DNA of 64,000 nucleotides. Source: Bemisia tabaci. Taxonomy: Eukaryota; Arthropoda; Insecta; Hemiptera; Aleyrodidae. Position numbers and translations under genes: made by a program. The notes below the pieces were generated by a model. The model had not been told where the DNA came from and made no database searches. It was given only the letters and a program-made list of their open reading frames with translations. Position 1 is the stretch's first letter. Every line of letters starts with the position of its first letter. The stretch covers positions 52,488,157 through 52,552,156 of the forward strand of contig NC_092797.1 in the NCBI RefSeq assembly GCF_918797505.1, read 5' to 3'. This document shows positions 1 through 12,027 of this stretch, in pieces.

Positions 1-2162
1 CCTGTCAGTCAGGTGATGCCAAGAACTCAGGACGAATCACCTTAAAGCTTCCTGTGAATTGTGCATTGATGCTAGGTGAGGAGCTGTTAACTAGCTGTTT
101 CTTGGCGCTTTATGGTGTTGCCTGAACTGCATCTCTCAGGCCTATTCCTTGTCAAGGTGTCTTTTTGCTTACTACTAAGGAAAGATTAGGGAATCAATTT
201 TTTTACAATGTGTGAAATATTCGTGCCTTCAAAACTAGGGACTCAGCCGATAATGCAAATGAAAAATTTGTATCACTGCTGAGTACCTAACAAGCTGAAA
301 ATGTTGAAAGTTGTTCAAAACAAAGTCTCACCAATGGACTTGCCTTTAAGGGCTTGTTTTCTCCTTCTGTAGCGTTAGTGAAATTAAAATATCTACTCTA
401 CAGTAAAAACACATGTTATAAATTTTGAAAAAAACCGCCCTGACAATTTTTCCTGCTTGCCAGGCAGTACCTATTGAAATAAAAACAAAACTGCAGCAAC
501 CCTAATCACAACCAGTGGTTCCTTTTTCAGCATTAGTCTGTTCTTGATGTATGCTCAAAATTACACACTTTTTCAGATAGGTCTTGTGTTTTGCATGAAC
601 TATAGTAAAAGCTCATTAGATAATTGTCCCTCTATCATTTAATCCCCTTCAGTATTATTTTTAAAAAATGTTTTAAACGTAGTTTTATCTCTGACTTTCA
701 GAGCTGAAGGGCTACCCAACAGCTATAGTTTGTACAAAAGGTTTTTCTATTTTTTTGTTGGTGTTAAACTAAATGAGATCAGCGTCAATTATTGGAAAGA
801 AGCTGCTCATTGTAATCTTTAAGGTAAAATAAGTAAAGAAAAGGAAACAAATTATGCCGTCGATTTTCTGCGCTCTTGTGAGTCATACTTACTTGAAATT
901 TCTTTTTCATTAACACTCAAGTGCAATTTTATTTTTTCCGTGACGTATCTCCGTCGAGACGTTGGCATCCTCTCATACTCGGTTTTCTCCTTTGGAATAC
1001 TAGCCAACGTAATTTCTTGATAACCTTCTTGGTTTTCTTCTCTGTCAGTAGAATATTCTGCATACATTTCAAACTAGGTACCTATGTAGTTTACTTTTTT
1101 TCCCCTCTCTCAAATAAATAAAATGGCGGAAATTTTGAAACATTGCTATGGTGTTCCCTGGTTTTGCACTTTGGTCATCGATATATACCTATTGAAATAT
1201 ACAAAATTGATCTCCCTATCACCTTTTAGTGCACAGAAAGGTGAAAGCCCTTTTGCTTTAGAGAAACCGTTTGTTTCCTGTCAAGTTGATACTTGCATTA
1301 TTTTTTTTCCATTTCGATGGGAAAAGTGCAAAACCTTGTATCTCCATTGCGATGTTTCAACATTTCCAATCCCATTTTATTTTTTCGAGAAAGAAGGAGC
1401 CATATTCACAGTTTGAAAATAAAGAAAATTTGGCGAACCGAGAGAAAAAATCAGGACAGTTTCCTTTCTAGAAGTAACGTTGAGTAGTATGAAAAAAAGT
1501 TTGCGACGTCGTTGCGAGCGGAGGTACCTACGTGTTCCCGCTCTTTGGCCGTCTAATTTATTTTCAATTTGTAATGCTTTGGGAATCGTTGTAATTAAAT
1601 CTGGAATCACCGAAATCTTTATTTTGAGCATTTCAAATGTTCCGCCATCAAATAGGAAGGAATATTCATGCAGAATAGGTTGAGATGAAGCTTCAAAGGC
1701 TTTGTGCTATGTATACCCCAAGTCCAAGGCTTGGACTTGGATATAGACCCTGGTAAAAATCGGCGATAGGAGCTGCGTTTCAAAATACCATAGGATTCTT
1801 AAAGCCGACTAAAGAAGGCTATTGAAAATCATATAGCCGGGCTATACGAAGCTATAAAGAAGTATACAGTCGGGCTATAGTTCCTATCGCCGGGCTTTAC
1901 ACTTTATCGCCATTGGCTATAAAAGGCTATACGAAATTGTGTAGAAATTCGTGTGCTTTGGAAATTATTAAATTTGATACGGAACTACCTTAATATTTAC
2001 CAAACACACATTATATTTTCCTTTAAAACATTTTTTTATTTTTCAAATAAGATGAAAATAATGCATACAGAGTGTGCAAACATTTCAAAATGATGAGTTG
2101 AAAACCGCTGACTCCGCGAGACTAAATATTAGAGCCGAACACAGAGCGGAGCGGCGACGCAC

Positions 2163-2240
2163 TGGCGCCTACAAACCTAACAGGGATACTTCACGCATTG
2201 CGCAATGCGTGAAGTATCCCTGTTAGGTTTGAAGGCGCCA
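2163..2240. repeat. near-perfect 78-bp hairpin (unit 1 copy)
   Basis: The two 39-base arms are almost exact reverse complements, from TGGCGCCTACAAACC to GGTTTGAAGGCGCCA, meeting at TTGCGCAA with no loop. The same hairpin occurs at 18428-18505, so it predates the duplication of the unit. Its surroundings are GC-rich (GCGCGGCG, CGCCGCGCCGC), unlike the AT-rich flanks. Confidence 0.9.
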
Positions 2241-2297
2241 ATGCGCGTTTCGCGCTCTCTGCCCGCCCGCCGCGCCGCAGCGTGCCACGGCGCGGCG

Positions 2298-2500
2298 CAA
2301 GACCAATCCACACAGGTCAGTCATTCCCGTGGACGAGTTTTGGTACTCTACTGCGCAGTGACGTACTATTGAGTGCTTGCAATGTATTTCTTATGGGAGC
2401 ACCCATTGTGACGTACTATTGAGTGCAGCCGAGTTAGGGCCGGGCGGGGAAGTGGCTTTCAAAAAGATGCGCAATGACTGACCTGTGTGGATTGGTCTTG
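2298..2500. mobile_element. hAT-type MITE, 203 bp
   Basis: Terminal inverted repeats CAAGACCAATCCACACAGG at the left and its reverse complement at the right are flanked on both sides by the 8-base duplication GCGCGGCG (2290-2297 and 2501-2508). The matching position in unit 2 (about 18557-18564) has a single GCGCGGCG, which is the empty site. An 8-base duplication with CA...TG ends is typical of hAT elements. It is too short to encode a transposase. Confidence 0.88.
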
Positions 2501-3327
2501 GCGCGGCGTCTGAAGCAACTATTTCACACCAGATGTATTGCACAGTATCATAAGAAATTGAAGGCGCTCAAACATACTAAGAATGACAGGCATCCTTCAA
2601 AAGCACGGAGCTTTCCTCGCAAAATAAATCAAGATACTACGACACAAGAAGAGAGCGGTAGTCCAAAAAGTAACTAAGTCCTAGTATCCGTATTTCGTAA
2701 CGTTTAGCATAAAATGTATCGTCTGGCTGTTGCTTAATCCCCATCGGCTGTAAAAGGCTGAAAGAAATTGTACAGCCGGCTACAGAAGCTATTGGAAATC
2801 TTACAGCCGGCTTTCGGTCTATGGTATTTTGCAACACAGATTTCACTGCCAATTTTTACCGGAGGCATTTCTGTTTGTATGAGCAATTCACCTACAAACC
2901 TAAAAAAGAAGAGAGCACTGAATTAAATCCTTTCATGCATGAGGCACGCACAGTATTTTAGACGAATATGCGTGTCAACAGACCGTGCAATACTTATATT
3001 GTAGAATAAATTTAAACTGCTCACATGCCACAACTCGACCTCCATAAAGCATGTAGTCACACATTGGGAAAATAAAATGGAATTCTTACTAAGTAAGCAG
3101 GAAGATGTTGCAAGGCGAAATATTTTTTTTTCCGGAGTCAGTCGAATGTGCTTTTCCGGCCATTTGCGATCTTTATGACTGCTTTCTCATCAAATTGTGG
3201 CTTTTTTTCTTAAAGCAGAGAAATGCCGTTGTTCCCACAGTACTAATACTAAACTCACGGCAAAAGTGAATTTTGAAGGCGTTTGAACTCTTTCAGTTTG
3301 GCTAAGGCCAGGAATGGGTATATCCTT

Positions 3328-4205
3328 TAGGGTGCGGCTTATTTTCGTCATGTCGGAAAATCGACGAGGTCCGGGTGGCAATCGATGATACCTATGAAAA
3401 TAATAGGCTGTATTAAATTTTAGCCGATTTGAAGCTTTTTTAGCCGATGCTCAAAGGGATCAAAAGTAAGGGGCAAAATTACATTGGTTTAAATGGGCGG
3501 AAAAACGCCTGATCCGCGCAAATGCGTTTTTTGGAACCAAAATGTGCTTGAATGAAGAAAACCTGGCCAACTCTTAGAAAGGCATCTAAAGGCCCATTTG
3601 AAACGAGAAAATCGCACTTTTGACCCATGGGTGAGGGTAGGGGGATCACTCGAGTGCAAGATAAAATATATACACCAATTTCGTTCCAGGCTCGAGAAAT
3701 AGTATGTGAGGTAACATTGTAAAGGGCCAAGTATAGTTCTCAAGGGCCAAAACAACTATTATACATTATTTCTCATCAAGTTGTGAGATAAATTTGCTTC
3801 TTCAACTTTGGAACACTTAATTTGAGTTCGATCAGAAGCGAATTCTTAGCTCCGGGCGCGGCGCTTCAAAACCGGTTACGCCGTGACCCCCCTGTCCCCA
3901 CTCATGGGTCAAAAGTGTGATTTTCTCGTTTCAAATGGGCCCCTAGATGCCTTTCTAAGAGTTGGTCAGGTTTTCTTCATTCAAGCGAATTTTAGATAAA
4001 AAAAAACGCATTTGCGCAGATCAGGCGTTTTTCCGCCCATTTAAACCAATGTAATTTTGCCCCTTACTTTTGATCCCTTTGAGCATCGGCTAAAAAAGCT
4101 TCAAATCGGCTCAAATTTTATACAGCCTATTATTTTCATAGGTATCATCGATTGCCACCCGGACCTCGTCGATTTTCCAACATGACGAAAATAAGCCGCA
4201 CCCTA
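3328..4205. mobile_element. foldback element, about 880 bp
   Basis: The ends are TAGGGTGCGGCTTATTTTCG and its reverse complement (ending CCGCACCCTA at 4205). The arms pair for about 320 bases each (3328-3645 with about 3887-4205) around a unique centre of about 240 bases. Unit 2 lacks it: near 19366 the sequence runs straight through from the left flank to the right flank. The flanking TA on each side would fit a TA target duplication, but the flanks also share GGTAT..CCT, so the exact duplication is unclear. There is no transposase coding sequence. Confidence 0.85.
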
Positions 4206-6004
4206 GGTATCCTGCCCTGTCACTGTATAACAATTTAAGCTTCGGCTTTAAACTTTGTAGGTACATATGTAGGAACAAAAGATTAGAATAAAATGTAAAA
4301 AAAAAGAAAAGAAAAGAAAAAAGAAACATATCAGGCTAGGAATTTTTTGAAAGCTGCTATATGAATCATTTTGACATTCTCTCAAAAATGAATCTATAAA
4401 AAAAATTTTGGATGGTATTGCAACATCACAGTTCTAGTAAGCACAACGTCTCAACTCATGAGTGCGGCGGACTGCATGACTGCATACGTAAATTAATGCT
4501 GCATTTACTTGAGTTGAGCGTGAGAATATATGACACCTTTTTGCATTAGAGATCGCGACAAAAAAGCCGACAGTTCCTTTTTGCGAAGGAAACAGAAGGT
4601 TCAAAAAAGAACCCTTGCCGTTTTGTTATAACTTGGCAACCGTTAGAAATTTCGAGCGTCGTCGCTAGGCCAAATCGCAACGTTGCGTTGTAGCAAATAG
4701 CTCTTTGTTTCGGTGAGACTGTAAGACTTCGTGTAATAGATAACTATGTATTTTCAGAATTCTGGCAAAATTTCGATGGTTTTTTAACGGAACTTTTTAT
4801 TATCACAGCAAAAACTAATACAAGTAATGAAAAACAGGGTATGTACCTAAATTAATTTTACTATGTATTATTTCTTAAATTTTAATTTCAGTGACATGAA
4901 TGTGCATGTTGCATATTCAAAAGTTGAGGATACTCCCACTTTACAGAGACCACACTGACAGTGAGTTGGTTGAGGCGCCTTGATGCAACTATTCGCGTTC
5001 CACGGATGTGTGTGTTGCATGTTCACAAATTGAAGGCGCTCCCGCTTTCTTCACATCTTCAGAGATGCTCGGGAGTTGTCAGCTGTAGCGCCCGAGTAAT
5101 TAAGTGCCCATGTAGGGAAAGCATTATCACCTCAATCCTTCGACTGATTACCAAAAAACTCCCGCTCTCTGTTTGGTCGACGGATTTTCGTATTTCGTGG
5201 TAGCCTCTCCGCTCCCAGTTTTCCACCGAAGTAAAGAAGGATGATTTCGATCGAGTCCGAGAAATGATACGATTGTCGAACTTTTTTGATACGATTTCTC
5301 GACGTTTGAACTTTGGAAGCAAGTTCTGAACAAATTTTCGTGGATATTTTTGCCGAGGATCACCATCTTTCTATTAGTTTCATTCGTCTCTCTTTCGAAA
5401 CTACTAATTTCTATTGATCAGGTTTTTTGACCTAGATACCTACTTATCGGGGTTCTTAAAAAGCTCATGACTTTTTTTTAAAAAACTCCCAATGCTTTTT
5501 TGCGCATTGAATGCCTATATTTGACGGAATGTATAATGATTTGGTCATTTTCTGTCCCTTTCCAGGCCTTTTACGTACCTAAACATAGTTCTTAAAGCTA
5601 CGATTTTGGTGAGGAATGCAAGTTTTGCGGGTTTGCGGTCGAATGCTGTATAATTCGCAGTTCTCGCCAAAAGGCACTTAGGCCCATGCTTAGGTTAGTA
5701 CTAGATTCGACAATAGACTGGAAATGACCAAATCATGATACATACATTTAAGCCGCTTTCTTAGTGCTCTTTGGCGCTCTGCGACATTTAGCCGCCCTTC
5801 GTTTCCTTCCAGGAGGAACCCGATCAAGCGCCTTCTTCGGCAGCCTTTCTTCCGTTATCCTGTTAGTGTTACCATGACCATACCGGACAAGCTATTTGGT
5901 CATGACGTCGAATACGATGTCATTTTGGACTCCCATCATCTGACGCACTCTTTTGTCGCGCTCTCAGTCATGATGCATTCTGTAAAAAATAGACCCTCGA
6001 TCGA

Positions 6005-6405
6005 CCCAAGTAGCAAAATAGAATTTTTTTCGAGAAAAAACACCTTAAGAAAATTGCTAGAAAAAACAAAGAAAATTAGAGGTATCCAGAAAATAGAAAG
6101 AAAAAACATTGCGAGTCAAAAGTCTGACCAAAGAAAGTAGACCTATTTCATAGGTCTACTTTCTGTCAACTTCCCATTTGGAAAAAAGATAGAAAATTTA
6201 TTGAAAGTAGAATTATTTTCTAGCCAATTTCTTAATGTTTTCTTTTAAGAAAATGCAAGGAAAAATGTATTTTCTTTCTATTTTCTGGTGTCTATTTTCT
6301 ATATCTACTTTATACCTATTTTCTTACAAGAAAATTATTCTCTTTAGAAAGTAGACATTTTCTGGATGAGCGCCACCTAGAAAGTAGCTGACAATGCTAC
6401 TTGGG
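6005..6405. mobile_element. MITE, about 400 bp, ends CCCAAGTAGCA/TGCTACTTGGG
   Basis: The sequence begins CCCAAGTAGCA and ends with the reverse complement TGCTACTTGGG. It interrupts a stretch that is continuous in unit 2 (near 22929, where ...CCCTCGATGAGC... is uninterrupted). The interior is A-rich and contains several copies of an AAGTAGAC/TTTCTA-like motif pointing both ways, so the whole element can fold on itself. The superfamily is not assigned. Confidence 0.75.
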
Positions 6406-6865
6406 GATGAGCAAAAAATCGTCGAGTTGAGGAAATCCAACCAGGGTGGGCCCAACAACGGCCATATCGATATTTCTCCTTTCTGTCTCTACGGAACTAC
6501 TGTTACAATGCATGGAATTTTAGACACTGCCCCCCTTTTTTCTATTTTTAAGAAAGATGGGAAAATGCAAAATTTATCAGTAAAACATGTTTCACTTTTC
6601 TTTTTTAAAATAAGGTACCAGGGATTTTGCAACAGTGCCAAGCAAGATACAGGGTTTTCTTGCTGTTCCCTCTCAAGTTTCTTCTTTGCGCCTATAGGTT
6701 TTGATTCAACGTAGATTTTAATTTTAAGTAAATGTTTCCCTCGTTTTTTTTTCCAGTGTGGGGGAGTAGCAGTTGATCAGACGTCTTTCCGAAAAATTTA
6801 TTCCTGACACAATGAAGGGTACAACGTTTTGGTAAGTTCTTCAAAATTTTCATTCTAACTATAAG

Positions 6866-7100
6866 TGGATTGCATTTTGTTAAAAGGTTGTGCACTGCAA
6901 AACTTCGATCATTGCAATACAACGATTTATATCCTGAAATAATATGCAATTTGCATGGTAACCATTGTCCTTTTACAGTGTTCAGCGAGTAAAATAGAAA
7001 ATGTTTAGAGAATCTCGGGTGTTCCTTTCAAGACAAAAGGAGCTGCACAATCTTAGGAATATTGTAATGCTCCTGGTTCCTATTTGCAAAATGCAATCCA
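6866..7100. mobile_element. MITE of the TGGATTGCATTTTGC family (copy 1)
   Basis: It starts TGGATTGCATTTTG and ends with the reverse complement CAAAATGCAATCCA. Internal arms pair around GTTGTGCACTGC / GCTGCACAATC. Unit 2 lacks the insertion (around 23405). Related copies lie at 30351-30609 and 62656-62915. It is non-coding. Confidence 0.75.
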
Positions 7101-7229
7101 AGCATGCGCCTCTTTTCTCTTCATTTCGGTTGTTTCGTTTATTTTTAATGTCGCATCTGACAGGCACTGAACGATTTGGGAATAACTCAGCCTATGTTCA
7201 TGACTCACCATCATACGGACTGTCAATTG

Positions 7230-7605
7230 GACGTAGTTCTACCAAACAGACCTATGTGGAAGTGAGAAATATGGGGTGTGCTCGTTAGTCTCTGGCCGTA
7301 AGAGTGAATGAGAATAATAAAGCGCCAGTGACGTCAGCGGCAATGAAAAAGCGGGGGTGAGACGTCGACGTCGTCGTTGGAGCTCTTTAACTCATGAGCC
7401 CTGTCCACAAGGCTCTATTGCCCTGCCCGCGGCTCATGAGTTCCGCACTCAGTTGCACATAGGTCTGTTTGATAGAATGCAATATCCCGCTTTGCCAATT
7501 CTTCAAAAGGAACCACGCCCACTTTTACATTGCTTCTTATGCAGATTTATAGAGCACACCCCACATTTCTCATCGCCACATAGGTCTGTTTGATAGAAAT
7601 ACGTC
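7230..7605. mobile_element. MITE with long terminal arms, about 376 bp
   Basis: Arms of about 50 bases pair: the left arm carries CCAAACAGACCTATGTGG and the right arm CCACATAGGTCTGTTTG. CAATT borders both ends, and unit 2 has a single CAATT at the matching place (about 23529-23540). The centre has a second nested inverted repeat, around AACTCATGAGCC and GGCTCATGAGTT (7389-7442). No protein family is recognised in its open frames. Confidence 0.78.
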
Positions 7606-7880
7606 CAATTCTTCGGAGCTAAATGAGGATATGTCGTAAATGGTCAAAAATGTTGAATTTTTTTGCGACAGTAAGAATGAAAGTCGAGGGTAAAAGTGAC
7701 GATGAAGGTTTTTGAATTTGAGTCGTCAGTCGCAGTCGTGACATTTTTCGACCTCCTCCCCTCCTTCCCTCCTCCCCTCTCTTCCGTCACCCCTTGCTTG
7801 GGTGAAAAAGCCTCTCGACCATGCGACCGGGCGGGTCGCGATCGGTCGCGTGGGGAAATGGTAAGGCCCCGAAAACGGGG

Positions 7881-9148
7881 TTTGTATGAATGAGGAAGCC
7901 GGCAAATCACATTTTTTCCCCTTTTCTTTTCTTGCGAAACTGTGCCCATTTTTTGTAGAACAACGGTGATTTTTTCAACTTTTTCGTGAAACCTCGGCAA
8001 TACCTAATCACGTGTTTTTTGTAAATCGGAATCGTAACCGCGGCAATTTATTCGTACAGAGGCACAAAGAAGTCATATTCTTGAAATTTCTAATGTGGAA
8101 GTGGTTTTAGAATGAGAAGGCTAAGAACTCTCTGCATCCCTGCCCGGTTGTGGCGCAAGTCCCAGTCCCTGTCCATTAACATTTAAAAACAAAATCCCGT
8201 AACGCTCTCCTCGATGACCCCTCTATCCTTGAACGTCATGTAATTTACGGACGGTCCCTTGAAGAGTAGCTGCGACAACACATAGCATGTCAATACTCGC
8301 TCGACAATTTTTTTTTTTTAAATGAACGATTACATTTGTTTTAAACTGTTTGCTAAAAATTTATATGAAGGGATTTTTTTTTTTTTTTTTTAGTCCTTTA
8401 CTTTATACTTATAAGCTAACATGTACATGTATTGAAAGAAAAAAAGAAGAAAAAACAAATACTGAGATATTCCAGTGATTTTCGGTCTCGGTTTCACTAT
8501 CCGTCGCCCCTCCGACGTAAGGGCGCATCTCTGCTTTAGCGAGATCTGCGAAAATGAAGTTATACGAAGAACAGGACAGGCCACCCTTGATTGCTCGCCC
8601 TCGGCCAATGGTTCAGGGTTGGAAAAACGAAGTATCATCTTCTCTCATGGTTAATCTACACGGGGAGCAAACGAACGTCGAGATAGCGAACGCATTTTAC
8701 TCAATCCCTGGGTCGTCTCTGGAGTTTTGGCAAGAAACGGAGCGATTCCGCCTAGAGGGGGCTACGTAGCGGACAGGAGGTGTAACCCTCTAGTGAGGTT
8801 AAAAACCGAGATAGATTTTTAGAATTTGTTTCAAAAAAACACTTTTGTTGCAGAAATGTTTTTTAACCAAACAGATGATTTAATGTACGTACATGACGAA
8901 AAAAAAAACAGAAATATCTTTTAAAATTGTCTTAAGAATATTTTTCTGGACACCAATTACACCAACTCCGTGTCTTATTAAACCCATTAAGTAATGCATT
9001 TGAAATTTTATTAGGATCACTATTTGATGAAAAAGTTGTATTTTAAGATAGTTTCTCAAAGTGCTTGTCCTACTGTGGAATGTCTGCAGCGCTCTATTTC
9101 TCAGTGTAGCTCTTTCTGAGATTTACTTTATTTTCTGAAACTTTTAGG
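7881..9148. other. no supported gene; homology to unit 2 ends here
   Basis: The resemblance to unit 2 fades near 7880/24030. The rest is AT-rich sequence with T-runs at about 8310 and 8377-8391. A short open frame at 8554-8769 (71 residues) has no recognisable motif and no sister copy. I see no promoter, RNA gene or repeat end that I can defend. Confidence 0.5.
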
Positions 9149-9504
9149 CAGGGCCGGATTTACACTTTTAGCGCTCTAGGCTAAACCTAGGGTGGCGCCC
9201 TTAAAAGTAGGCGCTCTCGTGGGGGGGGGGGGGGGGGGGGTCCCCAGACGCCCCTCCTCTCCAGATCAGAAGGAGGATGTTAGGTGTTAGGAAAATGTTC
9301 AAATTCACCTTTAAAAAAAACACGATTTTAAACAGTTTTGAGGTACGTTTACGTTTGCAAGTTGGTTTTGGAAAATAAAAAGTAACAAAAGACTTGTTAA
9401 ATTAAAAAAAAAAATAAATAAATAAATTCTCAAAGATTTTGCGCCCCTCAGAATGTTGCGCCTTAGGCTGCAGCCTATGTAGCCTATTGGTAAATCCGGC
9501 CCTG
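9149..9504. mobile_element. hAT-type MITE, about 356 bp
   Basis: The termini are CAGGGCCGGATTTACAC and the reverse complement TAAATCCGGCCCTG. Both sides carry the identical 8-base sequence CTTTTAGG (9141-9148, 9505-9512), a textbook hAT target duplication. The interior has a G-run of about 18 at 9223-9240 and a reading like the phrase GCGCCCCTCAG near the right end. It lies about 0.7 kb upstream of the Hsp70 A start codon. Confidence 0.88.
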
Positions 9505-10179
9505 CTTTTAGGGGAAGGTGCGGACCCTCTTCCTCATCTAGCAATTCTAGCATAGGTTTGAGGATTTTTTTAAAACATTTTTCACTCCAAATGATTAACC
9601 CTTTATGACATCTTAAAGAGCCAAAATGTAATGTCCTTGACGAAAATAATGTGACTAGTAGATACTAGCACCTAGTTCGCAAATCTTTGACTCATTAGAA
9701 AGCTTCGTTTGTTGTGTGTTAATCCAAAAATTCCGTTTTGCGAAAGTCGTGCTCCTCCATCTAAGAACACGGTAATTCAAATCGCGCGCCACGCGCGGTG
9801 TGTCATCCGCTTTGTTGCCGGTTTTCTTTCATTTCGTCCACTGGTTCACTCAAGACTCAACTGATCCGCCGTCAATACTATCTTTGTCAGTTTGTCCGCC
9901 GTGTTTTGTTTTTATCACAGATCAGGATTAGGTTTTTATCCTGTCTAGAGTCTAGTTGTTTCGTCTATGCTCCGCACACTCCAGACTCCACACGTGAGCG
10001 TTCGAAAGTGCGTACTGTGCGTATTTACATTTATCCTTTCAATTACCACGCTTGGTGGATAATCACAATTATTTGTACTATTTTGCCTTTTTTTGATCGT
10101 GGTCAGTGAGTCAGTGAATTACTTTACTTGAAGAGCTATCAGCACATACCTACAGACTGAAAAATACGACATCATTATC
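9505..10179 (+). promoter_or_regulatory. upstream region and 5' leader of Hsp70 A
   Basis: This stretch must contain the Hsp70 A promoter if the gene is transcribed on its own. I looked for arrays of nGAAnnTTCn heat-shock elements and found none: GAAAGCTTC at about 9696 has the wrong spacing, and TTCGAA near 10000 is not a standard unit. No clear TATA box can be singled out. Only about the last 120 bases resemble the same stretch before Hsp70 B; further upstream the two genes have different flanks. Confidence 0.4.
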
Positions 10180-12027
10180 ATGGAAAAACGAGCCATCGGA
10201 ATTGATTTGGGAACCACCCATTCCTGTATCGGTGTCTGGCAAAATGGTAAAATGGAAATAATAAGCAATGAACAAGGTAATCGAATAACACCCAGCTACG
10301 TTGCTTTTTCAGATGAACGTTTAATTGGAGATACTGCCAAAATGCAAGCTCCCATCAACCCGAAGAACACCATATTTGATGTGAAACGTCTCATAGGTCG
10401 CAAATTTGATGATCCTCTAGTGCAGGCTGATATGAAGCACTGGCCCTTTACTGTTATCAACGATGCTGGGAATCCTAAAGTGCGCGTTGAGTACGAAGGA
10501 GTGGAGCGGGTATTTGCGCCTGAAGAAATTAGTTCCATGGTCCTGTCAAAATTAAAAGAAACAGCTGAAGTCTACCTAAACAGAGAAGTCACTGATGCTG
10601 TAATTACTGTTCCAGCATATTTCAATGACTCTCAAAGACAGGCCACAAAAGATGCAGGCACTATTGCAGGGTTGAATGTCTTGCGAATCATTAATGAGCC
10701 CACTGCAGCTGCCATTGCTTATGGTCTTGATCAAAACTTGAAAAGTAAGCGGAACATCCTGGTTTTTGACTTGGGTGGCGGTACTTTTGATGTGTCTGTC
10801 CTGACCGTTGATGAAGGTTCCTTATTCGAAGTGAAATCGACTGCTGGTGACACTCATTTGGGTGGTGAAGACTTTGACAGCCTTTTGGTGAATGATTTGA
10901 TCGAAGAATTCCAGCTGAAATACAAGAAAGATCTCACATCTAACCCCCGAGCACTAAGCAGATTGAGAGTTGCTGCAGAGCGAGCTAAATGCACCTTATC
11001 GTCGGCACTATCTGCGAACATCATGATTGATAGTTTATTTGATGGTATTGATTTTTACACACTAGTAATCAGACCTAAGTTTGAAGACCTCTGTGCTGAT
11101 TTGTTCCAAAGAACATTGACTACAGTTGAGAAAGCTTTAACAGATGCTGAACTACAAAGAGAAGCAATTGATGATGTAGTTCTTGTTGGAGGTTCCACCA
11201 GAATTCCGAAGATCCAATCATTGCTCCAGGATTTCTTTGGTGGTAAAACCTTGAATCAGTCCATTCACCCAGATGAAGCTGTTGCTTACGGTGCTGCCGT
11301 GCAAGCTGCATCACTGAGTGGAAATGATGACTTAAAAATTAAGGATATAGTGTTGCGCGATGTTACTCCTCTTTCCCTTGGCGTTCAAATGACAAACGAC
11401 GTATTCAGCGTTGTCATTAAGAGAAATACCAGGATTCCATGTAAAAAAACACAAAACTATACCACCCCAAAAGACAACGCGAAAGGTTTACGTTTCACAA
11501 TCTATGAAGGTGAGCGTGCAGTAGCCTCTGAGAATCATTTGCTTGGTGAGTTTAATCTAGAAGGTATCAAATTAGCCCCCAAATTTGTACCTTCAGTTGA
11601 TGTCACGTTTGACTTGAATGCAGAGGGAATCCTGTTAGTTACAGCTGAAGAAAAGGGCACTGACAAATCTGAAAACATTACGATCACGAATGAAAAGGGT
11701 CGCTTAACTGATAAAGACATCAGGCGAATGATCCAAGAAGCTAAACGTTTCAAAGAAGAAGACGACAAGCATTTAGCTCGATCCAGAGCTAGGAATCAAC
11801 TAGGAGATTATACCTACAAAGTGACGCAGGAATTAAAAGCAGCAGAATCCAAGCTCTCAAAGACTGACAAGAGTCGCCTGAAAGAAGAAAGCGATAAAAC
11901 CTGGGATTGGCTGAAGAAAAATCCTAAAGCTGGTCTAGGAGAATATAAACAGAAGTTGCAAGATATCCAGGGGAAGTGCCAGTCGATCATGAAGAAAATT
12001 AACAAAGATGATGCGCTACTTGATTAA
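10180..12027 (+). CDS. Hsp70-family chaperone, copy A (divergent, no EEVD tail)
   Basis: An intronless gene of 615 codons with the full Hsp70 architecture. The actin-like ATPase domain spans about 1-385, with phosphate loops [10 protein letters not shown] (7-16) and [10 protein letters not shown] (196-205), the conserved Lys of [11 protein letters not shown] and the adenosine motif [10 protein letters not shown]. The linker is [14 protein letters not shown] (388-401), followed by a substrate-binding domain and a helical lid rich in charged residues. It should be an ATP-driven chaperone that binds unfolded peptide. The start [11 protein letters not shown] is the usual Hsp70 start and is shared with copy B. 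Several traits are odd. It ends [11 protein letters not shown] without the EEVD that binds TPR cochaperones in cytosolic Hsp70s, and without KDEL. The first phosphate loop has His where cytosolic relatives have Tyr. The linker lacks the DLLLLD core. There is no signal peptide, so a cytosolic or nuclear place is likely. Lack of introns is common in inducible Hsp70s, but no heat-shock element was seen. Confidence 0.95.
   Translation: MEKRAIGIDLGTTHSCIGVWQNGKMEIISNEQGNRITPSYVAFSDERLIGDTAKMQAPINPKNTIFDVKRLIGRKFDDPLVQADMKHWPFTVINDAGNPKVRVEYEGVERVFAPEEISSMVLSKLKETAEVYLNREVTDAVITVPAYFNDSQRQATKDAGTIAGLNVLRIINEPTAAAIAYGLDQNLKSKRNILVFDLGGGTFDVSVLTVDEGSLFEVKSTAGDTHLGGEDFDSLLVNDLIEEFQLKYKKDLTSNPRALSRLRVAAERAKCTLSSALSANIMIDSLFDGIDFYTLVIRPKFEDLCADLFQRTLTTVEKALTDAELQREAIDDVVLVGGSTRIPKIQSLLQDFFGGKTLNQSIHPDEAVAYGAAVQAASLSGNDDLKIKDIVLRDVTPLSLGVQMTNDVFSVVIKRNTRIPCKKTQNYTTPKDNAKGLRFTIYEGERAVASENHLLGEFNLEGIKLAPKFVPSVDVTFDLNAEGILLVTAEEKGTDKSENITITNEKGRLTDKDIRRMIQEAKRFKEEDDKHLARSRARNQLGDYTYKVTQELKAAESKLSKTDKSRLKEESDKTWDWLKKNPKAGLGEYKQKLQDIQGKCQSIMKKINKDDALLD

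Larger units (their letters stand above)
1..7880. repeat. Hsp70 array, intergenic unit 1 (3' flank of an off-window Hsp70 copy)
   Basis: Bases 1-840 match the sequence 0.9-1.75 kb downstream of Hsp70 A (about 12915-13770) and of Hsp70 B (about 27755-28290). Bases about 923-7880 match about 17180-24030. I read this as the downstream flank of a further Hsp70 gene lying left of the window. Compared with unit 2, it lacks the stretch equivalent to about 13800-17180, so a deletion junction falls near 860-925. It carries its own insertions at 2298, 3328, 6005, 6866 and 7230. No coding region in it is convincing: frames are not preserved between the two copies. Bases 1-43 are the right end of the foldback family described at 12491. 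Confidence 0.85.

Noticed and set aside
4961..5203. ORF similar to 20156-20410 in the sister unit (MSWLRR.../MVEAPH...)
   Set aside because: The similarity is explained by the DNA duplication. Ends and internal frame differ by small indels, no domain is recognised, and the shortened third copy at about 30810 does not keep the frame.
9996..10006. TTCGAA and GAAAGCTTC before Hsp70 A as heat-shock elements
   Set aside because: The spacing does not match nGAAnnTTCn trimers, so I do not call them regulatory sites.
10296..10538. Minus-strand ORFs over the Hsp70 genes (10296, 11120, 11535, 25184, 26174)
   Set aside because: They are shadows of a strongly biased coding sequence on the plus strand and have no motif of their own.
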